Positions 1 to 8,689 are shown, counted from the first letter of the stretch. The stretch is DNA of 64,000 bases from Qipengyuania sp. ABI-127-1 (GCA_022953095.1 JALJCR010000001.1:806001-870000), one strand, 5' to 3'. Notes: generated from the sequence alone by a model not told the origin. Made by a program: numbers and translations.

Positions 1-411
1 CCAGATCGACATCGAAATAGGGCCGATCGCGCGGGTCATGCCCTGGGCGCCCAGCCAGCGCTCGGCCGCCGCGAGAAGCGCATGCGCCGCGCCTTCATCC
101 TCGGCATCGAAATAGCCGAACATGCCCGCGCCGGGACCGAAGCCCTGTTCGCGCGGCAATTCGAGGGCAAGATGATCGATATGGGCGGAAATGCGGCCCA
201 CCGGCCTGCCATTCCGGCGGGCGATGAAGAACTGGTGTGAAGCATGGCCGAAAAAGGGGTTCTTGCCCGGATCGACCAATTCCAACTGTTCGGAACGCAG
301 TTGCGGCACGGAATGCGGTTCGCGTGCGGCCAGCGCCCGACCGATATCGACAAACTCGGCGCGGCCCTTCTTGCCTTTCACCGCCTCTATCACCACATTC
401 GCATCCGACAT
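1..411 (-). CDS. GNAT-like acyltransferase-type protein, C-terminus cut off by window edge
   Basis: Open frame of 137 codons from an ATG at 411 (begins MSDANVVIEAVKGKKG) running off the left edge without a stop. It contains a segment of the kind HASHQFFIARRNGRPVGRIS followed by GYFDAEDEG, a pattern I know from roughly 380-residue GNAT-related proteins of alphaproteobacteria that are often loosely annotated as N-acetyltransferase or dATP pyrophosphohydrolase. Substrate unknown. It is divergent from the desaturase, with about 150 bp between the two starts. The class is an inference from sequence style; the reading frame itself is clear from codon use. Confidence 0.7.
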   Translation of the reverse strand, partial: MSDANVVIEAVKGKKGRAEFVDIGRALAAREPHSVPQLRSEQLELVDPGKNPFFGHASHQFFIARRNGRPVGRISAHIDHLALELPREQGFGPGAGMFGYFDAEDEGAAHALLAAAERWLGAQGMTRAIGPISMSIW

Positions 412-560
412 TCGCGCGTTACCTTCGTTCAGCCTGGATTAGCCCTGTGTGCGCTAGCTGATCTTTGTCAAGGACACGCGCCGCCACGATTACTATGATC
501 GACACCGTGCGCTGTATCGCGTGCGTGTTTTCGGATAGAGACGCCCCGGGAATTTCGACC

Positions 561-1649
561 ATGAATGTGCAACAGACACGGATTTCGGCTGCCGATATCA
601 CCTCGCGACGCGACGCGGGATCGGGCTGGCATGCCCAGATACCCGACGACAAGGCGATGCTGCGCGCGGCGCGCGATCTGACCAAGGACATCGCCGCACA
701 CCGCGCGGCAATATACTGGCCGGACATGATCGGTTCGGCTTTGGTCGGCTACGCGTCACTGGCAGGCGCAATCCTTGTTGACAGCGTACCGGTGGCGCTC
801 GTGCTCGGCGTTCTATCGGTCCTCGCGCTCTACCGCGCGCTGCTGTTCATCCACGAAATCTCGCATTTCCGGAATGGCGCGCTGCCTGGCTTCAGCGCGG
901 CGTGGAACCTGCTGGTCGGCATTCCCATGCTGACCCCGTCCTTCATGTACGAACAGGTGCACACACTGCATCACAAGCGCACGCAATACGGCACGATCGA
1001 GGATCCCGAATACCTGCCCCTCGCGCTGATGAAGCCGTGGAGTCTGCCCGCCTTCGTGCTGATCGCTCTGCTGGCTCCGGCTGCCCTGCTGTTCCGCTTT
1101 GCGGTGCTGGTGCCGCTGGGGGCGATTATCCCGCCGATCCGTCGGCTCACCTGGCAACGCCTCAGCGCGCTGGCGATCAATCCCGATTTCCGGCGCCGCC
1201 CGCCCGAAGGCGATCTGCGCCCGCGCGTGGTATTTCAGGAAGTCGGCGGCATGCTGTGGAGCTGGGCGCTGATCGGCAGCGTGTTCGCCTTTGGCTGGAA
1301 ACCGCTGCTGGTGGCCTTCGCCGTGGCTTCGGTGGTCGCGCTGCTCAACCAGCTACGCACGCTGGTCGCTCACCTGTGGGAGAACGAGGGCGAGGCGATG
1401 ACCGTTACCGCGCAGTTCCTCGATAGCGTCAATGTGCCGCCGCCCGGCATGATCGCCGAGCTGTGGGCGCCGGTGGGCCTGCGCTATCACGCGCTGCACC
1501 ACCTGATGCCTTCCATGCCCTATCACTCGTTGCCCGAAGCGCACCGGCGGCTGGTGGCCGAGCTCGAAGAGGATTCGAGCTATCACGGCGCCAACCATGC
1601 CGGGATGGGTGTGCTGGTCGCGCGCATCGCTCGCAACACCATGCGGTAG
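561..1649 (+). CDS. Membrane fatty acid desaturase
   Basis: Encodes 362 residues. Three histidine clusters typical of membrane di-iron desaturases/hydroxylases are present: HEISH at 98-102, HTLHH at 134-138 and HALHH at 310-314. Hydrophobic stretches lie at about 55-95, 113-128, 160-195 and 232-265, so it should be an inner-membrane enzyme using O2 and an electron donor to desaturate or hydroxylate an acyl chain. I chose the ATG at 561 (MNVQQTRIS) over an in-frame ATG at 465 because residues coded upstream look non-conserved and Cys/Arg-rich. The substrate (phospholipid acyl chain, sphingolipid or carotenoid-like) cannot be told from sequence. Monocistronic; followed by the palindromic repeat at 1662-1794. 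Confidence 0.85.
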   Translation: MNVQQTRISAADITSRRDAGSGWHAQIPDDKAMLRAARDLTKDIAAHRAAIYWPDMIGSALVGYASLAGAILVDSVPVALVLGVLSVLALYRALLFIHEISHFRNGALPGFSAAWNLLVGIPMLTPSFMYEQVHTLHHKRTQYGTIEDPEYLPLALMKPWSLPAFVLIALLAPAALLFRFAVLVPLGAIIPPIRRLTWQRLSALAINPDFRRRPPEGDLRPRVVFQEVGGMLWSWALIGSVFAFGWKPLLVAFAVASVVALLNQLRTLVAHLWENEGEAMTVTAQFLDSVNVPPPGMIAELWAPVGLRYHALHHLMPSMPYHSLPEAHRRLVAELEEDSSYHGANHAGMGVLVARIARNTMR

Positions 1650-1661
1650 TTCGTTGCGTGC

Positions 1662-1794
1662 GGTCGGGACATCCGTCCCGACCTTGCGGCGGCACCAGCC
1701 CACTCCCCCACCCGGCCACCCACGGCACGGTATTTTATGGGTGGCCGGGTGGGGGAGTGGGCTGGTGCCGCAAGCCTTCGACGGAGGTCGAAGG
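1662..1794. repeat. Composite palindromic intergenic repeat with a perfect 33-bp inverted repeat
   Basis: Three consecutive hairpins. 1662-1683 has a 9-bp stem (GGTCGGGAC / GTCCCGACC). 1690-1722 and 1738-1770 form a perfect 33-bp inverted repeat with a 15-base loop (1723-1737), extended by CTTGCGG/CCGCAAG with one 3-base bulge. 1775-1794 holds CCTTCGAC-GGAG-GTCGAAGG. None is followed by a T-run, so it does not look like a classical terminator. It resembles a REP/MITE-like dispersed palindrome; I believe similar palindromes occur in other sphingomonad genomes, but that is from memory. Confidence 0.7.
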
Positions 1795-1858
1795 CGCACT
1801 CCGCAAAGACACGGGCTGGAACAGCAAGCCTTCGATTGATGTCGATAACGCACCCAAC

Positions 1859-1895
1859 GAAAAGGCCGCTCCCCTCGGTGGGTGGGAGCGGCCTT
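1859..1895 (-). terminator. Rho-independent terminator of the lipoprotein gene
   Basis: Stem AAGGCCGCTCCC (1862-1873) pairs with GGGAGCGGCCTT (1884-1895) around a 10-base loop. Read on the minus strand the hairpin is followed by TTTTC, and it lies 40 bases past the stop codon of the minus-strand lipoprotein gene. Confidence 0.8.
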
Positions 1896-1935
1896 CGCAT
1901 TTCACCCGGCAATGGGCCGGGTAAACTTGGTCGCG

Positions 1936-2190
1936 TCAGTCGATCTTGATTTTCGCCTCGACGCCGTCTTCGTTCACGGTGGCATCGACATCGCCGCCAT
2001 CGATGGTCAGGCTCGAGCCTTCTTCACCCTCTACGGGTTCGGCGACGACGGTTTCGGTCGCAACCGGCTCGACCACGGTGGTTTCGGTGATCTCGGTGGT
2101 CGCGGTTTCGTCGGTCGCAGGGGCATCGGCATCGCCGCAAGCGGCAAGCGCGAAAGCGGCGGCGAGCGCGGGAACTGCAAACTTATTCAT
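1936..2190 (-). CDS. Small acidic lipoprotein
   Basis: Encodes 84 residues. Start is the ATG at 2190, preceded by AAAGGAGATTTGGC (good Shine-Dalgarno); a longer in-frame version from 2214 is not needed. The N-terminus MNKFAVPALAAAFALAAC ends in a lipobox-like LAAC, so the mature protein would be a lipid-anchored periplasmic peptide. The rest is Thr/Glu/Val-rich low complexity (TTEITETTVVEPVATETVV) ending in a short Asp/Gly/Val segment. No known enzymatic domain. Such short acidic lipoproteins are common orphan genes in sphingomonads; function unknown. Confidence 0.75.
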   Translation of the reverse strand: MNKFAVPALAAAFALAACGDADAPATDETATTEITETTVVEPVATETVVAEPVEGEEGSSLTIDGGDVDATVNEDGVEAKIKID

Positions 2191-2250
2191 GCCAAATCTC
2201 CTTTGTGGCAACATTGTGGCATCAATGCGCCGGAATTGAGGCGGTTCCCG

Positions 2251-2769
2251 TCAGCCCAAGAATTTTATCATCGCGATGCGGCGGTCCCCCGGCAGACCAT
2301 GCTCCACTTCCCGCTCGATGTCCGCCGCGAGCCGGGGGTGCGCGGCGAGGTCCGAAATCGTCTCGAAACCATGCCGGGCGTAAAACGGCCCGTTCCAGGG
2401 CACATCGCCGAATGTCGTCAGCGTGATGGCGCGGAACCCGCTATTGTGGGCATCGATCGCCACGGCGCGCAGCAACACGCTTCCTATACCCCGGCCCTGG
2501 TGATCCGGATGGACCGAAAATTCGCGAATATGCAGTTCGCGCTCGAAGGGTTCGGTGGACAGAAAGCCGACGATCCCGCCTTCGCTCTCTGCAATCAGCG
2601 AATGGCCCTTGCGGATCATCCGTCGCTGCTCCTCGGCCGGAATGGCGTGCATCCCCGCCACGCCTGCCAGCCCTTCGACGGTTCGGAACAGCTCGCCTGC
2701 CGCGCGTTCGATCGCGGGCAGGGCCTCTGCGTCCGCCAGCCGCGCCAGCCGAATGGAGAAATCGCTCAC
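2251..2769 (-). CDS. GNAT family N-acetyltransferase
   Basis: 172 residues. Shows the GNAT core: FSVHPDHQGRGIGSVLL (motif A, acetyl-CoA pyrophosphate loop Q/R-x-x-G-x-G/A at about 90-100) and a C-terminal FYARHGFETIS motif B. Starts with GTG at 2769, overlapping the lptG stop as GTGA, so it is translated by coupling from the lptF-lptG mRNA. Substrate unknown; small-molecule or peptide amine acetylation is the family role. Placement after LPS export genes is probably not functional evidence. Confidence 0.88.
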   Translation of the reverse strand: MSDFSIRLARLADAEALPAIERAAGELFRTVEGLAGVAGMHAIPAEEQRRMIRKGHSLIAESEGGIVGFLSTEPFERELHIREFSVHPDHQGRGIGSVLLRAVAIDAHNSGFRAITLTTFGDVPWNGPFYARHGFETISDLAAHPRLAADIEREVEHGLPGDRRIAMIKFLG

Positions 2770-3863
2770 TCCTCGGTCCGCACGAGGACCGTCTCACCGA
2801 TCAGCAGGAAGAGCAGGAACGGCGCCCAGGCAGCGAGAAAAGGCGGATAACCGCCGAAACTGCCCATGGCGAGAGCGGCATTGTCGACCACGAAATAGGC
2901 AAAGCCCAGCGCCATGCCGATGATCGCGCGCACGAAAAGCTGCCCTGAACGCGCCAGGCCGAAAGCCGCGACCGCGCCGAGCAGGGGCATCAGGAAAGCG
3001 GATAGCGGCCCGGAAATCTTGTGCCACCATTTCGCACGCAATTCGTCGGTCCGCCGACCCGCGCTTTCGAATTCGGCAATCGACCCGGTCAGCTTCCAGA
3101 AGGGTTCGGCATCGGGATCGATCTTGGCGAGGTCGATCTGGTCGGGAGTGAGCCCTTCGCCCACCACCATCGCTTGCGGCGTGTCGGTAAGCGCGCTTTG
3201 TACACGGAACCGGGTGACGCCCTCGAGCCGCCAGCCGGGATTGGCATAAACCGCACGATCGGCGTCGATCTGCTCGACGATCATCCCTTCGGCATTGCGT
3301 TCGTACCAGGTCACCTTGCGCATGGCGATCGCCTCGCCCGCCCCGGCGAGATAGGCGGCCGTCAGGATATTGCCGTTATCGCTGAGATAGACATTCGCCC
3401 GCACGCCGCTTTCGGTTGGGATCGGGCCGTAATCGACTGCCTCCCACGCTTTGAGCGTTTCGGTCGCGCGGGTGACCACGCGTTCGTTGAAGGCGAAGGT
3501 GAATAGCGAGACGAGCCCCGCCGTCAGCAATAGCGGTGCAAGCACCTGATGCGCGGAAAGGCCGGCCGCTTTCATCGCGATCACCTCGCTGTTCTGGTTC
3601 AGCGTGACCAGCGTTATCAGCGTTGCCAGCAGGACCGAATAGGGCAGGAAGCGCGATATGAGCTGCGGTATCCTGAGACCCGCATAGGTCAGCAATTCGC
3701 CCTGGCCATTGCCGGCTACCGCGAGGATCTTGCCGCTGTTCGACAGCAGGTCGAGCATCATCAGCACCAGCACGAGGACGAACAGCATCGCCACGATGCG
3801 CGCGGCGAACATCTTGGCCAGGTAAAGCGTCAGCGTGCGCGAGGGGAAGAAGTCGAACTGCAT
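2766..3863 (-). CDS. lptG: LPS export ABC transporter permease LptG
   Basis: 365 residues from ATG 3863 (MQFDFFPSRTLTLYLAKMF). YjgP/YjgQ-family permease: N-terminal membrane segments within about 15-130, a periplasmic beta-jellyroll-like stretch in the middle, and C-terminal membrane segments ending near GETVLVRTEE. The segment MALGFAYFVVDNAALAMG is characteristic of the LptG half. With LptF and the ATPase LptB it extracts LPS from the inner membrane and passes it to LptC/A. It starts 8 bases after the LptF stop, in the usual lptF-lptG order. A longer in-frame extension upstream lies inside lptF and was rejected. Confidence 0.92.
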   Translation of the reverse strand: MQFDFFPSRTLTLYLAKMFAARIVAMLFVLVLVLMMLDLLSNSGKILAVAGNGQGELLTYAGLRIPQLISRFLPYSVLLATLITLVTLNQNSEVIAMKAAGLSAHQVLAPLLLTAGLVSLFTFAFNERVVTRATETLKAWEAVDYGPIPTESGVRANVYLSDNGNILTAAYLAGAGEAIAMRKVTWYERNAEGMIVEQIDADRAVYANPGWRLEGVTRFRVQSALTDTPQAMVVGEGLTPDQIDLAKIDPDAEPFWKLTGSIAEFESAGRRTDELRAKWWHKISGPLSAFLMPLLGAVAAFGLARSGQLFVRAIIGMALGFAYFVVDNAALAMGSFGGYPPFLAAWAPFLLFLLIGETVLVRTEE

Positions 3864-3871
3864 GAGATTGG

Positions 3872-5122
3872 CTACTCGGCTGCCGAAAGGTCGATCTGCA
3901 AGTGTCGGCGGCGCCTGAACAGCTTGCCGAGGCGCTTGGTCAGCTTGCCGAACCAGGTTTCGAGCGCGCCGATGGCCTGGCCGCCCGGCACATGGGCGAC
4001 GCGCCAGTACATCCATACGATCAGGGCGGCGAACAGGAAGAACGGCCCCCATAGCGCCAGGATCGGATCGATCCGGCCGAGCGCGGCGATATCCTCCCCG
4101 TATTGGTTCACCTTGTGATAGGCGACCACCATAATGATCGACAGGAACACGCCGAGCGCGCTGGTCGATCGTTTCGGCGGTATGCCCAGGGCGACGGCCA
4201 GCAAAGGCATCAGGGCCATCATCACCACCTCGACCAAGCGGAAGTTGAAGCTCGCCTGGCTGGCATCGCGTTTGTCTTCCGGTTCTCCCTCGCTCCAGCC
4301 GATACGCAGCAGCTCAGGCAGAATATATTCGCGTTCGGCATCGCCGCGCGCGCGGAATTTTTCGACCGCAGGAAGGTCGATCGGCAGATCGTGGCGCGTG
4401 AAAGTGAGGACGCGCGGGGTCTTGCTGCCGGTATCCTGGACGATGGTACCATCGGTCAGCCGCAGGATGATGGTGTCGGGATTGTCGGTGGTGGCAAGGA
4501 AGGCTCCTTCCTTGGCCGAGATCGACAGCACTTGGCCCTTATCGTTGGCCACGCGCGCGAATATGCCCATCAGGCGTCGCCCGTCATCCTCGCTCGCCTC
4601 GATCCGCAACGCCATGCGATCGGCCAGGGTCGTGAATTCGCCGACCTTGATCGAGGCGCCAAGCGCGCCCGATCGCAATTCATATTCCATCTGTTCGTAA
4701 TAATAGCGGCTGACCGGCTGGATGAAGAACACCAGCGCCACGTTCAGCGCCATCAGGATGGCGGTTATCAGATAGGGCACACGCAGCAGCCGCCCATAGC
4801 CCAGACCTACCGCCCGAAAGACATCGAGTTCGCTCGACGTCGCCAACTTGCGAAAGGCCAGCAGAATGCCCAGCAGCAGGCCGAGCGGAATGGCGAGGCT
4901 GGCATATTCCGGGATCAGCGCCATCAGCATCTTGAAGACGACGCCCACCGGCCCGCCTTCGACCGCGACGAAATCGAACAGGCGCAGCATCTTGTCGAGG
5001 ATCAGCAGCGAGGCCGCGACCACGAACACGCCCATCATCGGCACGATGACGAGCCGGAAGATATAGCGATCGATGGCAGGGAGGAAGTTGAACAAGGTTT
5101 CGCCGGTCAGTTGCCTTTGCAC
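3872..5122 (-). CDS. lptF: LPS export ABC transporter permease LptF
   Basis: 416 residues from a GTG at 5122 (AGGGCGAG just upstream); a TTG nine codons in is an alternative. YjgP/YjgQ family: membrane segments near 20-40, 60-85 and 105-130, a long periplasmic domain (about 135-280) and C-terminal segments near 305-395, followed by a basic tail RLGKLFRRRRHLQ. Partner of LptG in the LptB2FG LPS extractor. The basic cytoplasmic tail of about 40 residues after the last membrane helix is longer than I expect for the family. Confidence 0.92.
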   Translation of the reverse strand: MQRQLTGETLFNFLPAIDRYIFRLVIVPMMGVFVVAASLLILDKMLRLFDFVAVEGGPVGVVFKMLMALIPEYASLAIPLGLLLGILLAFRKLATSSELDVFRAVGLGYGRLLRVPYLITAILMALNVALVFFIQPVSRYYYEQMEYELRSGALGASIKVGEFTTLADRMALRIEASEDDGRRLMGIFARVANDKGQVLSISAKEGAFLATTDNPDTIILRLTDGTIVQDTGSKTPRVLTFTRHDLPIDLPAVEKFRARGDAEREYILPELLRIGWSEGEPEDKRDASQASFNFRLVEVVMMALMPLLAVALGIPPKRSTSALGVFLSIIMVVAYHKVNQYGEDIAALGRIDPILALWGPFFLFAALIVWMYWRVAHVPGGQAIGALETWFGKLTKRLGKLFRRRRHLQIDLSAAE

Positions 5123-5212
5123 CTCGCCCTAGCGCGGTTTTGCAGCGAGGTCATGCCCCTTGTGCCGCGCTTTGGGTCGGGCTCTGCGTGCTGCCGCCCG
5201 GTCGGAAGCGGA

Positions 5213-5587
5213 TCACGCCTTTTCCAGCGTGCATTGCAGCGGGTGCTGGTTCTGCCGGGCGAAATCCATCACCTGGTTCACCTTGGTCTCGGCCACCTCG
5301 TAGGGGAAGATGCCGCACACGCCGACGCCCTTCTGGTGGACGTGCAGCATCACTCGGGTCGCTTCCTCCATATCCATACGGAAGAAGCGCTTGAGCACGA
5401 TCACGACGAATTCCATCGGCGTGTAGTCGTCGTTCAGCAGCAGCACTTTGTACTGGCTCGGCTTTTTGGGTTTGGCGCGGGTCTTGGTGGCAATGCCCAC
5501 CTGGCCATCGCCTTCATGGGAGTCGTCATCGCCATCGGCGGCGCGGATCGGGAAGGGGGGCAGGGCGTGGATCATTGCTGGAGCCAT
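5213..5587 (-). CDS. clpS: ATP-dependent Clp protease adaptor ClpS
   Basis: 124 residues if the ATG at 5587 is used ([12 protein letters not shown]); the ATG at 5575 is equally possible since neither has a clear ribosome site. The ClpS core is clear: [20 protein letters not shown] with the N-degron pocket Asn-Asp-Asp, then [21 protein letters not shown] and a C-terminal helix. It binds ClpA and N-end-rule substrates bearing bulky N-terminal residues. clpA is not next to it in this window. The N-terminal 40 residues are Asp/Lys-rich linker. Confidence 0.93.
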   Translation of the reverse strand: MAPAMIHALPPFPIRAADGDDDSHEGDGQVGIATKTRAKPKKPSQYKVLLLNDDYTPMEFVVIVLKRFFRMDMEEATRVMLHVHQKGVGVCGIFPYEVAETKVNQVMDFARQNQHPLQCTLEKA

Positions 5588-5678
5588 TATCGTAACGCGC
5601 CTGCAAATCGCAAGGCGTGAGCGACGGTCAATTGCGCGCACCAGGTGCGAAAGCGCCGTTTCCGTCGCGGGACCGGAC

Positions 5679-5713
5679 AAAAAAGGGCCGGATGGTTCGA
5701 AACCATCCGGCCC
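5679..5713 (-). terminator. Strong Rho-independent terminator after the phasin gene
   Basis: Stem GGGCCGGATGGTT (5685-5697) pairs perfectly with AACCATCCGGCCC (5701-5713), loop CGA. On the minus strand it is followed by TTTTTTG. It separates the phasin gene from clpS, which is on the same strand. Confidence 0.9.
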
Positions 5714-5783
5714 GCGGTGTCCAATTCGCCAGACGAGGGAGAGAGGAGAGAGTGCCCGGCGGATTGAAGCTTGTGCGGTTCGC

Positions 5784-6581
5784 TTACGCGGCCTTGCGGA
5801 CCTTTTCGGCAGCCAGGCTCATGCGGTTCGAAACCGGAGCGAAAGCTTCGTTGGCGAGCTTCAGCATGGCTTCGGTGTTCTTCGAGGTGGTCGAAACCAG
5901 CGCGTCGAAGTTGCGACGGGCGATTTCGCCCTGAAGCTGGAAGAGCTCGGTCGGCGACTTGACGGCGGCGAACTTCTTGACGTCTTCCTGAACGGTTTCG
6001 GCAGCCGACTTGGCTTCCTCGACATAGGTGCGGCCCATGTCCTGCATACCGCTGGCGAGGATCTTGCCGCTTTCGACGAGGGCTTCGAGATTGCCCTTCT
6101 GGAATTCGACGGCGTCCTTGGTCAGTTCGGTGCCCTTGTCATAGGCGGCCTTGGCGCGGGTCTGCACATCGGCAGCCAGTTCCTTCGCCTTGGCGGCGTA
6201 TTCGGTTTCGGCGGTCTTCTTAGCAGTGGCCATGATGGTGTCCTTCAACTGGGAAATCGGGGTGGTCTTCGCGGCTTTCGCCTTGGCGGTGGCTGCCTTC
6301 TTGGGGGCGGCCTTGATCTTTTTGGCTGCGACAGGCTTCTTGGCCGGGGCAGCTTTTTTCTTGGTGGTGGTCTTTTTCGGCGCGGCCTTCTTTGCCGGGG
6401 CCTTCTTCGGCGCGGCGGCAACGGCCTTGGCGACGGCATCGGTCTTCACCGGCGCCGTAGTGTCCGCTGCCACGGCCTTTTCGACCGCTTTCGCGCTCAC
6501 CGCCTCGGCGGTTTTCTTTTCCGCAGCCTCGGCAAAAGCCTTGTCGGCGGCGGCATCGATTTTGCTCTGGCTGTCAGCCAT
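5784..6581 (-). CDS. Phasin with an Ala/Lys/Pro-rich histone-H1-like N-terminal domain
   Basis: 265 residues from ATG 6581 ([16 protein letters not shown]). Residues about 15-60 are Ala/Glu-rich helix, about 60-110 are H1/AlgP-like repeats of AAPKK and [11 protein letters not shown] type, and about 115-260 form the amphipathic helical phasin domain (phasin_2 type, e.g. [16 protein letters not shown]). Phasins coat polyhydroxyalkanoate granules; the basic tract could bind DNA, as in PhaF, where granules are tied to the nucleoid. Sits just downstream of phaC on the same strand with its own promoter and operator-like palindromes (6598-6658) and its own terminator. Confidence 0.85.
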   Translation of the reverse strand: MADSQSKIDAAADKAFAEAAEKKTAEAVSAKAVEKAVAADTTAPVKTDAVAKAVAAAPKKAPAKKAAPKKTTTKKKAAPAKKPVAAKKIKAAPKKAATAKAKAAKTTPISQLKDTIMATAKKTAETEYAAKAKELAADVQTRAKAAYDKGTELTKDAVEFQKGNLEALVESGKILASGMQDMGRTYVEEAKSAAETVQEDVKKFAAVKSPTELFQLQGEIARRNFDALVSTTSKNTEAMLKLANEAFAPVSNRMSLAAEKVRKAA

Positions 6582-6597
6582 GGGAAACCTCGCTTTG

Positions 6598-6610
6598 TTG
6601 CACTGCACAA
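6598..6610. promoter_or_regulatory. PhaR-type operator candidate 1
   Basis: TTGCACTGCACAA, with the perfect 9-bp dyad TGCA-C-TGCA at 6599-6607. It lies immediately downstream of the phasin -10 box and so could block transcription. PhaR repressors of alphaproteobacteria are known to bind TGC-N-GCA-type dyads near phasin promoters; that this is a PhaR site is inference. Confidence 0.55.
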
Positions 6611-6636
6611 AATAGGCATTGCACCTGCGAAGTCAA
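6609..6636 (-). promoter_or_regulatory. Phasin gene promoter
   Basis: On the minus strand TTGACT (6636-6631), 16-base spacer, TATTTT (6614-6609). It is flanked by the two TGCANTGCA dyads and lies 28 bases upstream of the chosen phasin start codon. Confidence 0.6.
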
Positions 6637-6643
6637 GCGATTT

Positions 6644-6658
6644 TTGTGCAGTGCACAA
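6644..6658. promoter_or_regulatory. PhaR-type operator candidate 2
   Basis: TTGTGCAGTGCACAA, a perfect 15-bp palindrome with the same TGCA-N-TGCA core as the site at 6598-6610, placed just upstream of the phasin -35 box. Related half-sites (TTGCACC, TGCACC) recur between phaC and the aminotransferase gene at about 8605-8641. Confidence 0.55.
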
Positions 6659-6688
6659 TAATTCGCGACAAGCCGTGTTTTCAAAGCG

Positions 6689-8554
6689 TTAGCGCGTGGC
6701 GACGTAGCGTCCCGGCGCATCTTCGATTACTTTGTCGCCTCTGCCGCCTGGCTTGCGTTTACCCTTGGCGGGCACGGTTTCGCCGTCCTGCGCGCGCAGC
6801 CATTCGACCCAGTCGGGCCACCAGCTTCCCGGATGCTCTTCCGCCCCATCGCGGAATTCGGCGAGGCTGCGGGGCGCGCCGTCATTGGTCCAGTACTGGT
6901 ATTTGCCTGCCTCGGGCGGATTGACCACGCCCGCAATATGTCCCGAGCCGGCAAGGACAAATTTGAGCGGCCCCTTGAAGTGCTCGGTGATCTTCCAGAC
7001 GCTTTCGGCGGGGGCGATGTGGTCTTCCTTGCCCGCCTGGACATAGGTCGGGGTCTCGACGATCCCGAGATCGATCGGCGTGTTGTCGACGCTCAGCGCA
7101 TCGGCCTCGACCAGCTTGTTGTCGCGATAAAGGTCGCGCAGATATTGCTGGTGCCACTTGGCGGGCAGATTGGTGACATCGCCGTTCCAGTGCAGCAGGT
7201 CGAAGGCCGGATAATCCTCGCCCAGCAGGTAATTGTTGACGACATAGTTCCAGATCAGGTCGGTGCCGCGCAGCAGATTGAAGGTGGCGGCCATGTAACG
7301 GCCGTCGAGATAGCCGTCGGCGCTCATCGCCTTGACCATGCCGAGCTGGTTGTCGTCGACGAAATTGAGCAGCTCGCCCGCCTTCTCGAAATCGACCTGC
7401 GCGGTGAAGAAGGTGGCGCTTTTCACCTTGTCCTGCTCGCCGCGGCGGTGGAGCAGGGCGAGCGTGGCGGCCAAGGTGGTCCCGGCAACGCAATAGCCGA
7501 TCGTGTGGACGCTCTTCACGCCGAGCCGCTCGCGGATATGGTCGATCGCGTCGATCTGGCCGCGCACGTAATCGTCCCAGATCACGTCCTTCATGCTGGC
7601 ATCGGCCGATTTCCAGCTCACCATGAAGACGGTCACGCCCTGGTCGACCGCCCAGCGCACGAAGCTCTTCTTCGCGTTCAGATCCAGGATGTAGAAGCGG
7701 TTGATCCATGGCGGGAAGATCACCAGCGGCGTTGCCATCGCCTCCTCGGTGGTCGGCGAATACTGGATGAGCTGGTAGAGCGGCGTTTCGTGGACGACCT
7801 TGCCCGGCGTCACCGCGATATTCTCACCCAGCTTGAAGGCGCTGGCATCGGTGTGGGAAAGCTGCCCGCGGCGCAGGTCCGCCAGCAGGTGCTCCATGCC
7901 CTTGACCAGATTGTCGCCGCGCGTCTCCAGCGTACGCTCCATCACGACCGGGTTGAGCAGCGGGAAGTTGGACGGGCTCGCCGCTTCGGTGATGGCGCGG
8001 GTGGTGAAGCGCAATTGCTCGCGCTTGTCGTCGGACAGGCCTTCCATCCGGTCGACCATTTCGGCGACGCGTTCGGCGAGGAAAAGATAGGTCTGGTGGA
8101 TCAGCGCATAGGCGGGATGGGCGCGCCAGCGCGGGTCGGCGAAACGGCGGTCCTTGCGCGGCAGGTCGGGCTCCCCTTCGGCCACCGGCTGCCCGTCCGC
8201 GCCCAGGCCGTATTGCCCCAGCACCTGCTGCCACAGGGCCATGCCTTCCTGCATCAGCGCCTGCTGCTGCGCCGGATCGGCGATCGGCATCTGGCGGTAC
8301 CAGTCTTCCGCCATGCGCATCCAGCGCGACGGATCGAAATAGGGGGCCAGCGCCTGCGGATTGGCCATCTGTTCGGCCTGATATTCCATCCACATGGATT
8401 GCAGCTTGGTTCCGACCTCGGCCCAGTGCTGCATATCCTCGGGCTTGAGCGGTGCATTCGCGCTCGCCTCGCTCATCGGCGCGAACAATGCGCGCGCGAA
8501 TTTCGCCGGGGCTTCGAACATATTGGTGAAGGGATCGGGGCCGTCTTCGGTCAT
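6689..8554 (-). CDS. phaC: Class I poly(3-hydroxyalkanoate) polymerase PhaC
   Basis: 621 residues from ATG 8554 (MTEDGPDPFTNMF), preceded by GGCAGGAGCGAG; an in-frame ATG at 8620 lacks such a site. N-terminal PhaC_N domain, then an alpha/beta hydrolase fold with the PHA-synthase box GYCVAG (catalytic Cys355), Asp511 in GKEDHIAP and His539 in GSGHIAGV. Length fits class I synthases polymerising short-chain hydroxyacyl-CoA (PHB). The cytoplasmic enzyme works on the granule surface with the phasin encoded downstream. Unlike many genomes, phaA/phaB are not adjacent. Confidence 0.96.
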   Translation of the reverse strand: MTEDGPDPFTNMFEAPAKFARALFAPMSEASANAPLKPEDMQHWAEVGTKLQSMWMEYQAEQMANPQALAPYFDPSRWMRMAEDWYRQMPIADPAQQQALMQEGMALWQQVLGQYGLGADGQPVAEGEPDLPRKDRRFADPRWRAHPAYALIHQTYLFLAERVAEMVDRMEGLSDDKREQLRFTTRAITEAASPSNFPLLNPVVMERTLETRGDNLVKGMEHLLADLRRGQLSHTDASAFKLGENIAVTPGKVVHETPLYQLIQYSPTTEEAMATPLVIFPPWINRFYILDLNAKKSFVRWAVDQGVTVFMVSWKSADASMKDVIWDDYVRGQIDAIDHIRERLGVKSVHTIGYCVAGTTLAATLALLHRRGEQDKVKSATFFTAQVDFEKAGELLNFVDDNQLGMVKAMSADGYLDGRYMAATFNLLRGTDLIWNYVVNNYLLGEDYPAFDLLHWNGDVTNLPAKWHQQYLRDLYRDNKLVEADALSVDNTPIDLGIVETPTYVQAGKEDHIAPAESVWKITEHFKGPLKFVLAGSGHIAGVVNPPEAGKYQYWTNDGAPRSLAEFRDGAEEHPGSWWPDWVEWLRAQDGETVPAKGKRKPGGRGDKVIEDAPGRYVATR

Positions 8555-8689
8555 TCTCGCTCCTGCCTGGTGCCAAGCGTCTGTTGTACGGGCCATAGGA
8601 TATTGCACGCCTTCATGCACCTAGGCCGATTGCACCTGCACCGTGAATAGGTAATCAGTGTGACTCACCCAACGCGCCAAGAGGCCTGA

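Noticed and set aside
4103..5620. 505-codon plus-strand open frame
   Set aside because: His/Gln/Arg-rich shadow of lptF and clpS; both genes are clear on the other strand.
6833..8650. 605-codon plus-strand open frame
   Set aside because: Antisense shadow of phaC, which has its full catalytic triad.
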